Shown in pieces: positions 46,817-57,400 of a stretch of DNA of 64,000 nucleotides. The notes under the pieces were generated by a model. That model was not told the DNA's origin. It saw only the letters and a list, made by a program, of their open reading frames with translations, and ran no database searches. This DNA comes from Styela clava (lineage: Eukaryota; Chordata; Ascidiacea; Stolidobranchia; Styelidae). Positions within the stretch are counted from its first letter, which is position 1. Every line of letters starts with the position of its first letter. A program made the position numbers and the translations under genes. The stretch lies in NCBI RefSeq assembly GCF_964204865.1, contig NC_135252.1, positions 14,157,383-14,221,382 on the forward strand, in the 5' to 3' direction.

Positions 46817-49753
46817 CTAAAAGGATACATAGGAATCCAGGTAAAAAATTTTCAAAGCTTGTTTGAATGAATTGTAATTCATAATTCGAATGTTATCGGA
46901 TACAGCATTCCATAATTTGACGCCTGTATATTTTATCGAATTTTGAGTACGTTTGGTTGAAAAATGAGTTACATAATAGGAACTACTGGCAGAGGATCGT
47001 GTTCTATAAGAATGCACGCTGCTTTGTTTCAAGAAATAATCAGTGAATGTAACAGGGAGTTTTTTGTTGTGATGTTGGTGCATCAATTTCAATATCTCTA
47101 ATTTATAAATATCCACCATTTTAATAATACGAAGTTTATAACAGATTGGATCAAGTTGGGCATAAGGTCCACTGCCAGAGACAGCACGAATGGCCCTATT
47201 CTGCATTATTTCAATTTTGCGTAAAAGAGTTTTATCAGCGGAGCCCCATGCAGAAATACCGTATTGAATATGGGCTTGGAATAACGAGTGGTAAACCATA
47301 CGTAAAGTTGAAATTGGTATAAAATGCCTGAGTTTGTACAGTATTGCCACCGACTTAGATAACTTAGCAGCCAAGTTAGTTATATGAATATCCCATTTCA
47401 TTTGACTGTCTAAATATATGCCCAGATATTTATAAGAATTGACTTTTTCTAATGTAATGTTGTCAATACAGATTAATAAATTATGATTGGCTTTATGTTT
47501 ATTTGGTGAAATAAGCATAGACTTAGATTTATCGATATTTAATGTCAATTTGTTAGCCTTCATCCAATTAACCACTTTTACAATTTCAGAGTTCACTCGT
47601 GACTGTATAGCTGGTAGAGATTTGTCACTATCTAGAAGTATAGTGTCGTCAGCGAATAGTTTTGCGAAGAAAGAAGAACAGTGGGTGAGGTCATTTATAT
47701 AGACGAGGAATAATAATGGACCCAACGTCGAACCCTGTGGGACCCCGTGAGTCACTGGTAAGACTGGGGAGCAGTGGGTTCCTACTTGAACGAATTGAGT
47801 TCTGCCACTCAAGTAACTGTAGAGAAGTTTATTTGGTATACCTCTGATACCATAATGCCATAACTTTTGGGTTAGAATATTGTGATTAACGGTATCAAAT
47901 GCCTTTTTGAGATCTAAAAATATAGCACTAACAAATTCTTTTTTTTCTAATTTGTCATAAATGTAAGAGATGGTGTCTAAAATTGCATGAGACGTAGAGT
48001 GATTACTCTGGAAACCAAATTGATGTTTATTTATCACGTCATATTTTGTAAAGAAATTACTGAGCCTATTATGAATTAAACGTTCAAATATTTTATTAAT
48101 TGACGAAAGAATTGAAATTGGCCTGTAATTTGACACAAGTTTTTTATTGCCAGATTTAAAGAGAGGAATTACACGAGCAACTTTGAGGGATGAGGGGAAA
48201 ATTCCAAGCGAGAGCGAGCAGTTGAACAATTTAACTAGAAGCGGCGCAAGCGGGTCAGCAACGAATTTCAGGAAGCGGGGAGGAATGTTGTCCGGCCCAA
48301 CTGCCTTTCTCTCCTTCAAGTTTAGAATTTCCACTATCATTTCGGATTCTGTGACCAAAGTCATAAAAGCTGATTTACTAATACGGTTACGAAGAAATGG
48401 CTTAAATTCACACATGTCATTAGAAAACTTGGCTGCCAAGCTAGATCCAGCAGTTGAGAAATACTTATTAAATTCGGTTGCGATTAAGCAACCGTCTTTA
48501 ACTGTACTGCCATTTTCAAGACATACTTCAGCTATCGAATGCTTGGAATTATTTTTTGTGGTTGTGATTTGATTAATGATTTGCCACGTAGACCTGGGGT
48601 TACCCTTGGTCTGGGAAATAAGATTTTGGTAGTGAATTTGCTTCGCTTTGTCTAATACGGAAGTAAGTGTGTTGCGATACTTTTTGAAGTATGAGCGTTG
48701 CAAGGGGGTTCCACGTAAAAAATGGGTTTTAAACAACTTATTTCTGTGTTTCATACAAGTGATTAACCCTTTGGTTAGCCATGGCTTTAGCCTCAGCCTT
48801 TTTTGACGACGCGATAGAGGTCGAAGTGGGGCATGCCGGTCGATGGTACTAACGAATGACTGTATGAATTCGTCAAATGTGTTGTCAAAGTTCTCAGCAG
48901 TTATATTAATTGAGGAAAATCGATTATTCATAATGTTATGTACCTCAGATCGAAAGGCATCAATTGAGAACAGTGACATATCTCTTGACAATACACACTC
49001 ATTCGTTTTTGTGGGTCTAATGCCTCTTAAACAACAAAGTATGGGGAAATGGTCAGTTATATCGGAATGCACGACAAAGGAGTCAATTTCTAGATGTGTC
49101 AAATTGGTGTACATGTGGTCAATAAGAGTGGCTGAGGTGTGGGTGACTCTTGTGGCTTCGGATATTAATGAAATAGCATTGTGTGACACAAGCATATTAA
49201 TATAATTTGCAACTTGGGTGCTGTTAGTTGCTGAAAATAAATTAATATTAAAATCACCAACAATGAGGAATTTTTTATTAGCCAATTTAGACAGGGATTG
49301 TTCGAGTATGTTCGTAAAGTCGTAGATGTCATTGCGTGGGTGTTTGTAAATAATACCGATTACCAGGTTATCTATAAAATTTTCTAAAGAAATTTCAAAC
49401 CATAAATTTTCACAATTAGAGTACCGAATGCTATTTTCTATGGTTACAGTATAGGTAACATCATTTCTAATATACGCACCTACGCCTCCTGCTTTAGTAA
49501 GAGATGGTGCATGGATGAAAGTATACCCATCTATGTTAATATTTGAAGAATAATTATCAACTAGTTTGGTTTCACTTATAGCTATTATGTGTGGCGGTAA
49601 TGAGAAACAGGATAATAAGAAAGTTAGTTGGTCAAGGTTTTTATGGAGAGAGCGAATATTAGTATGAAAAATAATAAGATCAGAAGACATACGAATAGAA
49701 TTCAATTTCGAAACTTCAATATTGTTGCAGACAATGTTAAAATTGTTGGACAT
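46817..49753 (-). CDS. LINE A ORF2: endonuclease / reverse transcriptase, 978 aa
   Basis: This is the polyprotein of a non-LTR retrotransposon. It nicks target DNA and copies the element RNA into the nick. An AP-like endonuclease occupies about residues 25-245: TNIRSL (31-36), catalytic Glu61 in SETK, GDFN (166-169) and TDH (233-235) in place of the usual SDH. The reverse transcriptase spans about 515-780: NYRPIS (542-547), FLDLKKAFDTVNH with the first catalytic Asp614, GVPQGSTLGPLLF (670-682) and FADD (700-703). No PHD or zinc finger precedes the endonuclease and no RNase H was seen. It lies 81 bp downstream of ORF1. No frameshift or internal stop occurs. The Jockey/CR1-group placement is by general resemblance. 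Confidence 0.93.
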   Translation of the reverse strand: MSNNFNIVCNNIEVSKLNSIRMSSDLIIFHTNIRSLHKNLDQLTFLLSCFSLPPHIIAISETKLVDNYSSNINIDGYTFIHAPSLTKAGGVGAYIRNDVTYTVTIENSIRYSNCENLWFEISLENFIDNLVIGIIYKHPRNDIYDFTNILEQSLSKLANKKFLIVGDFNINLFSATNSTQVANYINMLVSHNAISLISEATRVTHTSATLIDHMYTNLTHLEIDSFVVHSDITDHFPILCCLRGIRPTKTNECVLSRDMSLFSIDAFRSEVHNIMNNRFSSINITAENFDNTFDEFIQSFVSTIDRHAPLRPLSRRQKRLRLKPWLTKGLITCMKHRNKLFKTHFLRGTPLQRSYFKKYRNTLTSVLDKAKQIHYQNLISQTKGNPRSTWQIINQITTTKNNSKHSIAEVCLENGSTVKDGCLIATEFNKYFSTAGSSLAAKFSNDMCEFKPFLRNRISKSAFMTLVTESEMIVEILNLKERKAVGPDNIPPRFLKFVADPLAPLLVKLFNCSLSLGIFPSSLKVARVIPLFKSGNKKLVSNYRPISILSSINKIFERLIHNRLSNFFTKYDVINKHQFGFQSNHSTSHAILDTISYIYDKLEKKEFVSAIFLDLKKAFDTVNHNILTQKLWHYGIRGIPNKLLYSYLSGRTQFVQVGTHCSPVLPVTHGVPQGSTLGPLLFLVYINDLTHCSSFFAKLFADDTILLDSDKSLPAIQSRVNSEIVKVVNWMKANKLTLNIDKSKSMLISPNKHKANHNLLICIDNITLEKVNSYKYLGIYLDSQMKWDIHITNLAAKLSKSVAILYKLRHFIPISTLRMVYHSLFQAHIQYGISAWGSADKTLLRKIEIMQNRAIRAVSGSGPYAQLDPICYKLRIIKMVDIYKLEILKLMHQHHNKKLPVTFTDYFLKQSSVHSYRTRSSASSSYYVTHFSTKRTQNSIKYTGVKLWNAVSDNIRIMNYNSFKQALKIFYLDSYVSF

Positions 49754-49834
49754 TTACGTTAAGAGAATAACATCATGAATTTATAGAGAATCAATATAAG
49801 AAGATGCGAGTAATAAAATATTATTGCAACTGAC

Positions 49835-50746
49835 CTATTTGATGAATGCTAGGTCATTCTCATTTCTGATTTGTCTTGTTTTCGTGTCATCGTTTTTCTT
49901 GACAAAAATTCTCCCATTGTTAGTCCAAAGGTATTTGTATCCACATTGTCTTTTCAGTTCCCTTGATTGAAAATAAAGCGATCTAGCTGTTTTCGTTAAG
50001 TTCTCCGCAATGAAAATTTTGGAGAAGTTGAAGAATTTATTAGGGTCTTTTGCTGTTCTCAGTTTTTTTCTATTTGTAATTATGTTGGTTCGGACTCTCC
50101 TAGAGGTGAAGCGAGCAATTATGGCAGAAGGTTTATCTGAGTTATCATGTGCTAGTCTATGTGAGTTGTAGATATCTGCGGTGGTAATGTTCACTCCAAT
50201 GATCTTTGACAGTTTACATACAAGCAGGTCGGTGTTTTCGTTATTATTATAAGCTATACCGTGGAACTCGAGACATTCCAATCGTGATCTTCTCTCTTGG
50301 TCTTCAACACGGTCTTCCAGCTGGTCGCATTCATCCTCAAGGTCTTCCACGAGTTCTTCTAGATCTTTAATCTTTTTCTGCTGTTTTTTCACCATATCTT
50401 GTGTGGATTTAAGAGATTTATTAATCGAGTCAAATTTATCTGATAAGAATTTTTGGCTGTCCCTGAGGTCACTTTGAGCTTTAGCAATCACACTGAGTTC
50501 GCTTCTCATATCTTTCAATGAGGAGTCTAGTGAACTCAGAATGTGTTGAAAACTAGACTCGGCAACTCTTGAAAGATCCGATGGACTGGATGGTGTTGTT
50601 TTGGTGGTCAAACATTCATCAATCATTGATGGCAATTGTATCAGTACTTGGCGAAGAATAGTGCTTGTTATAACCGCCATTAGTGCGCTATCTTCCTCCT
50701 GTGATGTACTTGACGAATCAGGAATTGGACGCTTGGAAGAATCCAT
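49835..50746 (-). CDS. LINE A ORF1: coiled-coil RNA-binding protein, 303 aa
   Basis: This is the nucleic-acid-binding protein of the same element, expected to coat the LINE RNA. Residues about 95-165 form a heptad-rich, highly charged coiled coil (KKQQKKIKDLEELVEDLEDE and following). Then comes an RRM-like part with LECLEFHGI and PSAIIARFTSRRVRTNII, followed by a C-terminal region with IFIAENLTKTARSLYF. This order is usual for ORF1 of L1/CR1/Jockey-type LINEs. No zinc knuckle is present. The start ATG at 50744-50746 gives the longest frame and fits the element layout. Confidence 0.85.
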   Translation of the reverse strand: MDSSKRPIPDSSSTSQEEDSALMAVITSTILRQVLIQLPSMIDECLTTKTTPSSPSDLSRVAESSFQHILSSLDSSLKDMRSELSVIAKAQSDLRDSQKFLSDKFDSINKSLKSTQDMVKKQQKKIKDLEELVEDLEDECDQLEDRVEDQERRSRLECLEFHGIAYNNNENTDLLVCKLSKIIGVNITTADIYNSHRLAHDNSDKPSAIIARFTSRRVRTNIITNRKKLRTAKDPNKFFNFSKIFIAENLTKTARSLYFQSRELKRQCGYKYLWTNNGRIFVKKNDDTKTRQIRNENDLAFIK

Positions 50747-51060
50747 ACTCTACAAGTCTACAGTATATTATCCTTAAACAGGGAATGATTCAAGAGTCAC
50801 TTGAATCACTTAGGATAGTTATATTTACTCTTGCTACAGCATCATTGCATTATATGCATACGGATCCTCCTGCACAAAAGCCCAGGAAAAGGAGAAGTAT
50901 AGTCAGTCTCGCAGAAACCAAATAATTAACCCTCTGTTTTTTTTGGCAAATATCACATAAGTAAGGCGGTAATAAGGCCAGATAAATCGGATTACGTTTT
51001 ACAAATCAAGTTGGATGCGATCTGAATATAGTAATAAATATATAAATTACATATGTATAC

Positions 51061-51915
51061 TTATTTACACATAAAAATATAAAAGACTTTGATTTTGAAT
51101 TTCAATCTCAAGTCGATGTCAGATATTCCAGTCTCGTTAACGTATTCTTTCAGTTTGTCTCCCATGACTTTAAGAGGAGCAACATCAGCATCGAAAAGAT
51201 CATTGAAAACTTTGTAAGTGGGCATGGAAACAAAATATTGCTTCATTTCTGCCAAAGAAACATTGTGTTCTAAATCAATATCGCTGGCCTGATATTTTTT
51301 CAATCCAGTTATTTCATTGTAAAAGCCACGGTAATTATCACAACATTTCAGATATGGATGATTAACTTTAGAGTGGTATTGATGCAATGGTCTAAGAAAG
51401 TATTCCTCAAGAATGTGATTTCCTGACACTGATTGAGACGACTCTCTATTGCTTGGTGGAAGCAGGACGTCCACTCCGGAGACAGAAGCAGAAGACAATG
51501 CCACCAATCCATCGTCTTTAAGGACTCTTTTACATTCCGCTACGAATAAGTCAATATCCATATAGTGAGCAGCTCCAATACTAATCAACAGGTCGACAGA
51601 ATTATTTTCTGCAGGAATAGCATTTTCTCGAGCGACGAAATATTTAGTCTTTGCTAAGTCGGTCATGGTTTTAGCCAACGTTATCTGTTCCTCACTTATA
51701 TCAAAGCCAATAGCTGATTGAAAATACGGAAGAAACTTCCTGAGAGCTTCGCCATTTCCACATCCAGCATCCAAAAGAACATCAAATTTATTGTCTGAAG
51801 TTAATTTTCGCTTTTCTCTCAAATGTTGCATCACAACATCATACACCAAGTCTGGAAAATGTATTGGATTCGTTGCATAAAGTTCTGCTGATCCTTCCGA
51901 CAACCAGGGTTCCAT
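51061..51915 (-). CDS. Class I SAM-dependent methyltransferase, 284 aa
   Basis: A single-exon coding region for a small Rossmann-fold methyltransferase (methyltransferase-11/25 type). SAM-binding motif I is VLLDAGCGNGEAL (46-58). The acidic residue at the end of strand 2 is Asp72 (IGFDIS). A motif near 105-119 reads NSVDLLISIGAAHYM, and the post-I strand region is CKRVLKDDGLVAL. The rest is a variable C-terminal lid likely to set substrate choice; the methyl acceptor cannot be inferred. The length is normal for the family. On the minus strand an acceptor-like T-rich tract ending ATTAG lies 24 nt before the ATG (AG at 51940-51941), suggesting a 5' UTR intron or a trans-splice site. The coding part is intronless and lies between two LINEs, so a retrocopy is an alternative, though no poly-A tract was seen. 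Confidence 0.85.
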   Translation of the reverse strand: MEPWLSEGSAELYATNPIHFPDLVYDVVMQHLREKRKLTSDNKFDVLLDAGCGNGEALRKFLPYFQSAIGFDISEEQITLAKTMTDLAKTKYFVARENAIPAENNSVDLLISIGAAHYMDIDLFVAECKRVLKDDGLVALSSASVSGVDVLLPPSNRESSQSVSGNHILEEYFLRPLHQYHSKVNHPYLKCCDNYRGFYNEITGLKKYQASDIDLEHNVSLAEMKQYFVSMPTYKVFNDLFDADVAPLKVMGDKLKEYVNETGISDIDLRLKFKIKVFYIFMCK

Positions 51916-52077
51916 GCCGATCTTGTTTTCAAAATTCAGCTAATGAAAATAGCAAAAAAAAACGGAATTTATATCTAAAATGTGAATACAACAATATAAA
52001 AAGATAATATATTTTATTTGAAGCGGTCTAAAATAATTTTCGTTTATTCACGTCTTGACAGTCTCCACGCTGTAAAT

Positions 52078-52403
52078 CAGTGATTCCTAACCTGGGTTCA
52101 ATCGAAACCCTGGTGGAGCTGTTTCATGGGTTCGACGAAGGTCCTCAGAAACAGTTACATGTTATGAGACGTTTTTATTACCTAGTAATTATGCAAAAAA
52201 TAACTTTGGTTCATCGCAGATATTCAAACTTCAACAACTAATATATCAGCTTAGTTGTGTGTATAGCTTCCTGCAGGACCTGTCGACGTTACTCCTTAAA
52301 TTCCAGTACATTTCATTGAAATCTCACATCTGCACAGATGTTGCACGCTTGGGTGTGCGTACCTTTTAGATTCTTTTGGCCTCCGAATATATTAGGTTGT
52401 TAT
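52078..52403. mobile_element. Partial hAT end
   Basis: CAGTGATTCCTAACCTGGGT followed by a TCGAAACCCTGG-type body is a typical hAT left end. A matching right end was not found. The piece is interrupted on its right by the small hAT element at 52404-52583. Confidence 0.45.
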
Positions 52404-52583
52404 CAGTGGTGAGATTGAAATTTTTTGTTAGCTGGTTTCATCACATGTGGCATATTTTTTACATGGTTCTGTTACAGACGGAACATTGACAGAATTCAGT
52501 AAAGCTAACCGGTTCGCTGATCTAATAAAATTCAGTGAGACGGTTCTATAGAACCGGTGCGAACCGACTGAATCCCACCACTG
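52404..52583. mobile_element. Short hAT MITE, 180 bp
   Basis: The left end CAGTGGTGAGATTGAAA pairs with the right end, minus strand CAGTGGTGGGATTCAGTC. A perfect 8-bp target-site duplication GTTGTTAT flanks it (52396-52403 and 52584-52591). A GGTTCTATAGAACCGG palindrome is close to the right end. Confidence 0.88.
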
Positions 52584-52728
52584 GTTGTTATGAAAAACCA
52601 AGGGGTATATTTGCGTGACCCTTATTCATATTCTACCTTACTAATAAATTTTAACTCAGTTTCACAGATAAATCGAAGATAGACAGTAAATGTAGGCTAC
52701 ATAAATGAATGCAAAATGTGTTTGAGTG

Positions 52729-52800
52729 TATAAGTATAAGTATAAGTATAAGTTTATTTCGACTCCATAATCAGCAAAACAATAAAATAAATGGTAAAAA
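52729..52800 (-). mobile_element. LINE 3' tail, possibly of LINE B
   Basis: On the minus strand the sequence reads GGAGTCGAAATAAACTTATA followed by four CTTATA units (plus-strand TATAAG repeats at 52729-52752). A short motif then a 6-bp microsatellite is how CR1/L2/Jockey-type LINEs end. It could be the end of LINE B, giving that element a 3' UTR of about 1.7 kb, or of an independent 5'-truncated copy. No ORF evidence separates these. Confidence 0.5.
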
Positions 52801-54465
52801 TAAATAAATAAAAACTGATTATGAAATCAGGAGAGCGAACAAAACCTTAGATAAGGTTTAAAACGTACAGAATGTATATAAGATGGAAGGTTTTGCCAAG
52901 AAGATGTGGTACGTGTTCACTCACCTAAAATAATTGAAATATTTCACACACGCTCACACGCACCCACACACACAACCATATAGAGGTTATTAAGTAAAGG
53001 GAACATGAAAAATTACATACTGGTAGTTAATAAAAAATAAATAAATAAAAATTACTCGCCACACCATATTAATAAATTTATCATGATTGCCACTGCCAAA
53101 TTGATCAATTTTATAAATGGGAGTGAACAGTAAAAATAAACTTTTATAAAAAAATATATTGTCAAGCTGATTATAGATGGAGTCAAATGCCAAAATGCCC
53201 AACCAATGTTGCCAGAATTGGGTGCATGAAGAGGTGGGCTAGACCACTTCATTGCCCAAACTAGAGCCTATTATTGCCAAATTATAGTCCAGATTGCAAT
53301 AAGTATTTGAATCTATCAGTAACTTTATAAGTATGAGTAATTATAATTAATTATGGTAGAAAGACAGGGTATAGGAATATGTTGGTTGCTAAGGTTATAA
53401 GGTTTTTTTTTTCATTCTTAGATATTGACTTCTGCAAGGATAAAGGAATTAGGAATAAAGGAATTAGTATTGTTATTTCACAGGATCATATCTTCATTTA
53501 ATTATTGTGGCGTAATAGATGTCAATTCAAGTTTATCGTGGATGAGACATCAGCCTGCGAATTTTGTTGTTGTAGACACCATTTATATTCAATAAACTAG
53601 CCATTGTATTAATCATCACAGAACGACCTGAAAAACAGAAAATAAATCTGCGAGTAGGATATTCAAGGGTTACATATTTGGAAACAGCACTACCCTACAC
53701 TTTTGTTTAGAATTAATTATTATTTCGAGTAGATATTGATTATTAGTTATCTATCTATAAAACGCTAGTTCAAAGACCAGAGTTGAAATATGGTTGGGAC
53801 ACAGGGTGAATTCCTCGCAAACCATGCAGAAACTCTCAAACCACACTGACCATTCGTATGTTGGCCTTCACATTAACTTCACAGCAGAACCTCAACCTAG
53901 GATAAAATTTTGTATACACACAAAACAAATCATAGAATACCACAACAAATTAAAATGAAGGGGAGAATCCAATATATCTCCACTGGTCGCCTAATTACAA
54001 TAATAGGTACAGGAGCTAAACTATACGGTCTACAACCCTCATAAGGTATCACACCACCCATATAGAAACAAAGACCATGCATGTGTAATGTCAAAAATCC
54101 AACGTTAAGCAAAAAGGGAACATGCACATGCAGATGTCAGAGTGTAAACAGCCATTTGAAAAATAAATAAATAAAATAATTTGCTGTGCATGCTACAGAA
54201 CCCGACACACCAACATTAGATGTAGAACAGGTGGAGAGAGATTAACTGCCGGCTCAACAACAATCAGCAGCTGCAGGGGCAATAGCAATATTGTAGCTGT
54301 TTAATATTTTCATGAAAATAAGTATGTGCAAGTGAAGAGTGTCCCAACTTTCTATCATGGTCATTCATGAAGGTTCAATATTTTTTGTGTCCGAGCTATC
54401 AAAACGTTGTAGCTAATTACATACGAAAGAGTATATATATCAGTGTGGTTATGGAAAAATAACTT

Positions 54466-57400
54466 TTAATATTTGGATACCAAGTACGACTTAACTTGTT
54501 TCTGGAATGATTTTTTGGATTTTAATGACTTCAAATTCAAGGGGAGAGAGTTCCATAGCTTAGGTCCATTATAGCATAGGGCATGCTGGCTCACAGATTT
54601 ACTCATAAACGGTATAAATAAATTGGAATTACTTCTTCGATTGGAGGTGGTTTTGGTTAGAATGTCATCAAAGCAGTTTGACAATGAGTTGTCATGAAAA
54701 TCATAAACTAATGATAATACTTCAAATTTCATTATGTCTTCAACCTTGAGTATATTTAGCGATTTATAGAAATGATTTACGCTTTCACGTTTACTTTTCC
54801 TAAAGACAATTCTTAAAAAATTATTACAAATGCTTTGCAATTTCGAGACAAGTGTTTTATTACCATGGAGCCAGACTGAGCTACAATATCGGATATGACT
54901 TAGTAGTAGAGATTGAAACATTGCTAGTAAAGCTGATTGATTAACGCACTGGGATACTTTGGCAGCAACTGCCAAGTTCCTTTTTGTTTTACCAATAACA
55001 TGCGACATTTGTGATTTCCATGACAGATTTTCATCAAAGATAACTCCTAGAAATTTTATTTCTTTCACTCTTTCAATTTCATTGTCATTGAGCAGTAGTG
55101 GTTTTGAACAACTCACACTTTTATGCTTGCTTGGGTGGAATAATACAAATTTAGTTTTGTTAGCATTAAGAGATAATTTGTTAACCAACATCCAGCTATG
55201 AATGTTAGTTAGTTCTTGGTTTGCAACTGTGAGTAGATCTTCAAGGTTTTTCCCATGAAGAATCAAGTCAGTGTCATCAGCAAACATGATCGACTCAGAG
55301 GATTTCAGACACCTGGACATGTCATTAATGTAAGCTAGAAAAAATAATGGGCCAAGTAAAGATCCTTGTGGAACTCCGTGCTTCATGACACAAATATTTG
55401 TAGAGAATGAGTTGTCATATTGCACAATTTGTTTCCTGTCTTGCAGGTAGCTCCTGATCCAATTGAATGGGACGCCTCTAATTCCATAGTGATAGAGCTT
55501 ACTTAAAAGGATGGAATGGTCAATGGTGTCGAAAGCTTTTGAAATATCAAGAAATATTCCAATTGCATGTTGTTTGCTTTCAAAGGCCTTGGTCAGTTTG
55601 TGTACCAAAACATTAGCAGCCATAGCAGTGGAGTGATGCTTGCGGAAACCAAATTGATGAGAGTGGAAAACATTGTTAGTTTCAAAGAAGTTTGACATTC
55701 TACTATACATTATTTTCTCAAGAATCTTAGAAAATGATGGTAAAAGACTAATAGGTCTATAATTTCCAAGATCTGAAACACTACCCTTTTTAAATAGAGG
55801 AAGAACTTTAGATGTCTTGAAGCTTTCAATGAATAATCCACTAGATAGTGAAAGATTAAATATATATGTCAGGATGTCAATGATATGTTCTGGAACGTGT
55901 TTCAATACTTTGAATGGAATACCATCAATACCAAAACTTGACTTGGGCTTCATTTCGCGTATAATATTTTTTATTTCTAATGATGTAGTTGGCCTTAAAA
56001 ACATGGATGAGGATTCTTGCTTCCCAAGATATGAAATGTAATTTTTGTCACAGCCAGCTGGTTGTGGCATACAGTCGAGCAGGGTTTGTGCCACTTGGGA
56101 AAAGTGTTCATTAAATTTATTTGCAATTTGTGTATTACTGCAATCGAGTCCAATCAAAGGACAAGAACCTGTTTTATTTTTACCAATAAGTTCATTAATT
56201 GTTTTCCACACTGCCTTGATGTTACCTTTGTGAGAGGCAAATTTAGATTTGTAATAATTTGATTTCTTTTTGTAGAGCAATCGAGTATAAAGGTTCCTGC
56301 ATTCATTGAACTGTAATTTGTGCTTGTCATTTATGTTTTTATTGTTTATTAATTTCTTATAAAGTTTTTGTTTGACTTTGTTTAGTTTACGTAACTCAGT
56401 ATCATACCAAGGTTTGTTTGAACTGTTTGTTTGTTTTTTGTAAGGAAAAGATTGAGAGTAAGCAGTAGAGAATTTTTCAAAAAATTTTTCAAAGCAAGTG
56501 TTGGGATCCTGGATGCTGCTGAAGTCATCAATATCAATAGAATTCAGTTCGTTCATAAAAGTATTCAAGTTGGACGAAGTAAACTGGCGGTAAAGCGTTT
56601 CAATTCTGTTCTGAATTTGCTTTTCTAGAAGAGAGCATTGTACAATTGGCAGATGATCAGAAACACATTCTGCTAAAACAGCACTATTAACTTTTTTATC
56701 ATATACGTTTGTCCAAATGTGGTCTATACAGGTAGCAGAACTTGAAGTTATCCTGGTGGGGCAGTTTATCAGAGAATAATAGGCCATGTTGTGCATAATA
56801 TCAACAAATAGGCTGGTATTCATACTGGACTCATCAATAAGATTATAGTTGAAGTCACCCATTATATAATTATAATTCAACTTGTTCATCTTTGAGAGAA
56901 CTTGGGACAAGAGATTTCGAAAGTTAGCATTGTTCAATTCATCAGTTAGTGGTGATCTATAAATAGTACCGCAGGTTATTGTTTTATTTTCCAATAATAT
57001 GTCAATAAATATAGATTCGAAAACCTTTTCACACATTATAGTAATATCCTTGCGGACAATGTATTTCAAATCATTTCGAATGTAGAGACCAACACCACCA
57101 CCTCGGTGATGAGATCTACTGTTAGTGATAAAAATATAGCCATCCAATGTATTGAAATGGCCATTTGTACCAGATACAATCCATGTTTCATTTACAGCAA
57201 TTACATGAGGCTTACAATTCAGTGAATTCACTAGTGCTTCAAATTTTGTGTAGTTTTTGAAAGAGGCTAAAGATCTGATATTGAGTGAAAGAGTCATGAA
57301 ACCACTTAGTTTAAAACTATCATTGAATTTGAGGTCATTGACATCACTAGAGCAAATATACTGATTTGAGCTGTTGTACATGAAAACACTGTTTATGTTG

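Larger units (their letters stand above)
46490..50930 (-). mobile_element. LINE A, apparently full-length non-LTR retrotransposon
   Basis: Two uninterrupted ORFs on the minus strand (ORF1 49835-50746, ORF2 46817-49753) have the order of Jockey/CR1-group LINEs. The 3' UTR runs down to about 46490-46520, where the minus strand reads TATATATTTATTTATTTATA, a simple repeat tail of the type that ends such elements. The 5' border lies near 50930 but was not defined, and no target-site duplication was identified. Intact ORFs suggest a recent insertion. Confidence 0.8.

Noticed and set aside
48147-49205. Plus-strand ORFs of 141 and 120 aa inside LINE A
   Set aside because: Antisense shadows of the ORF2 polyprotein.
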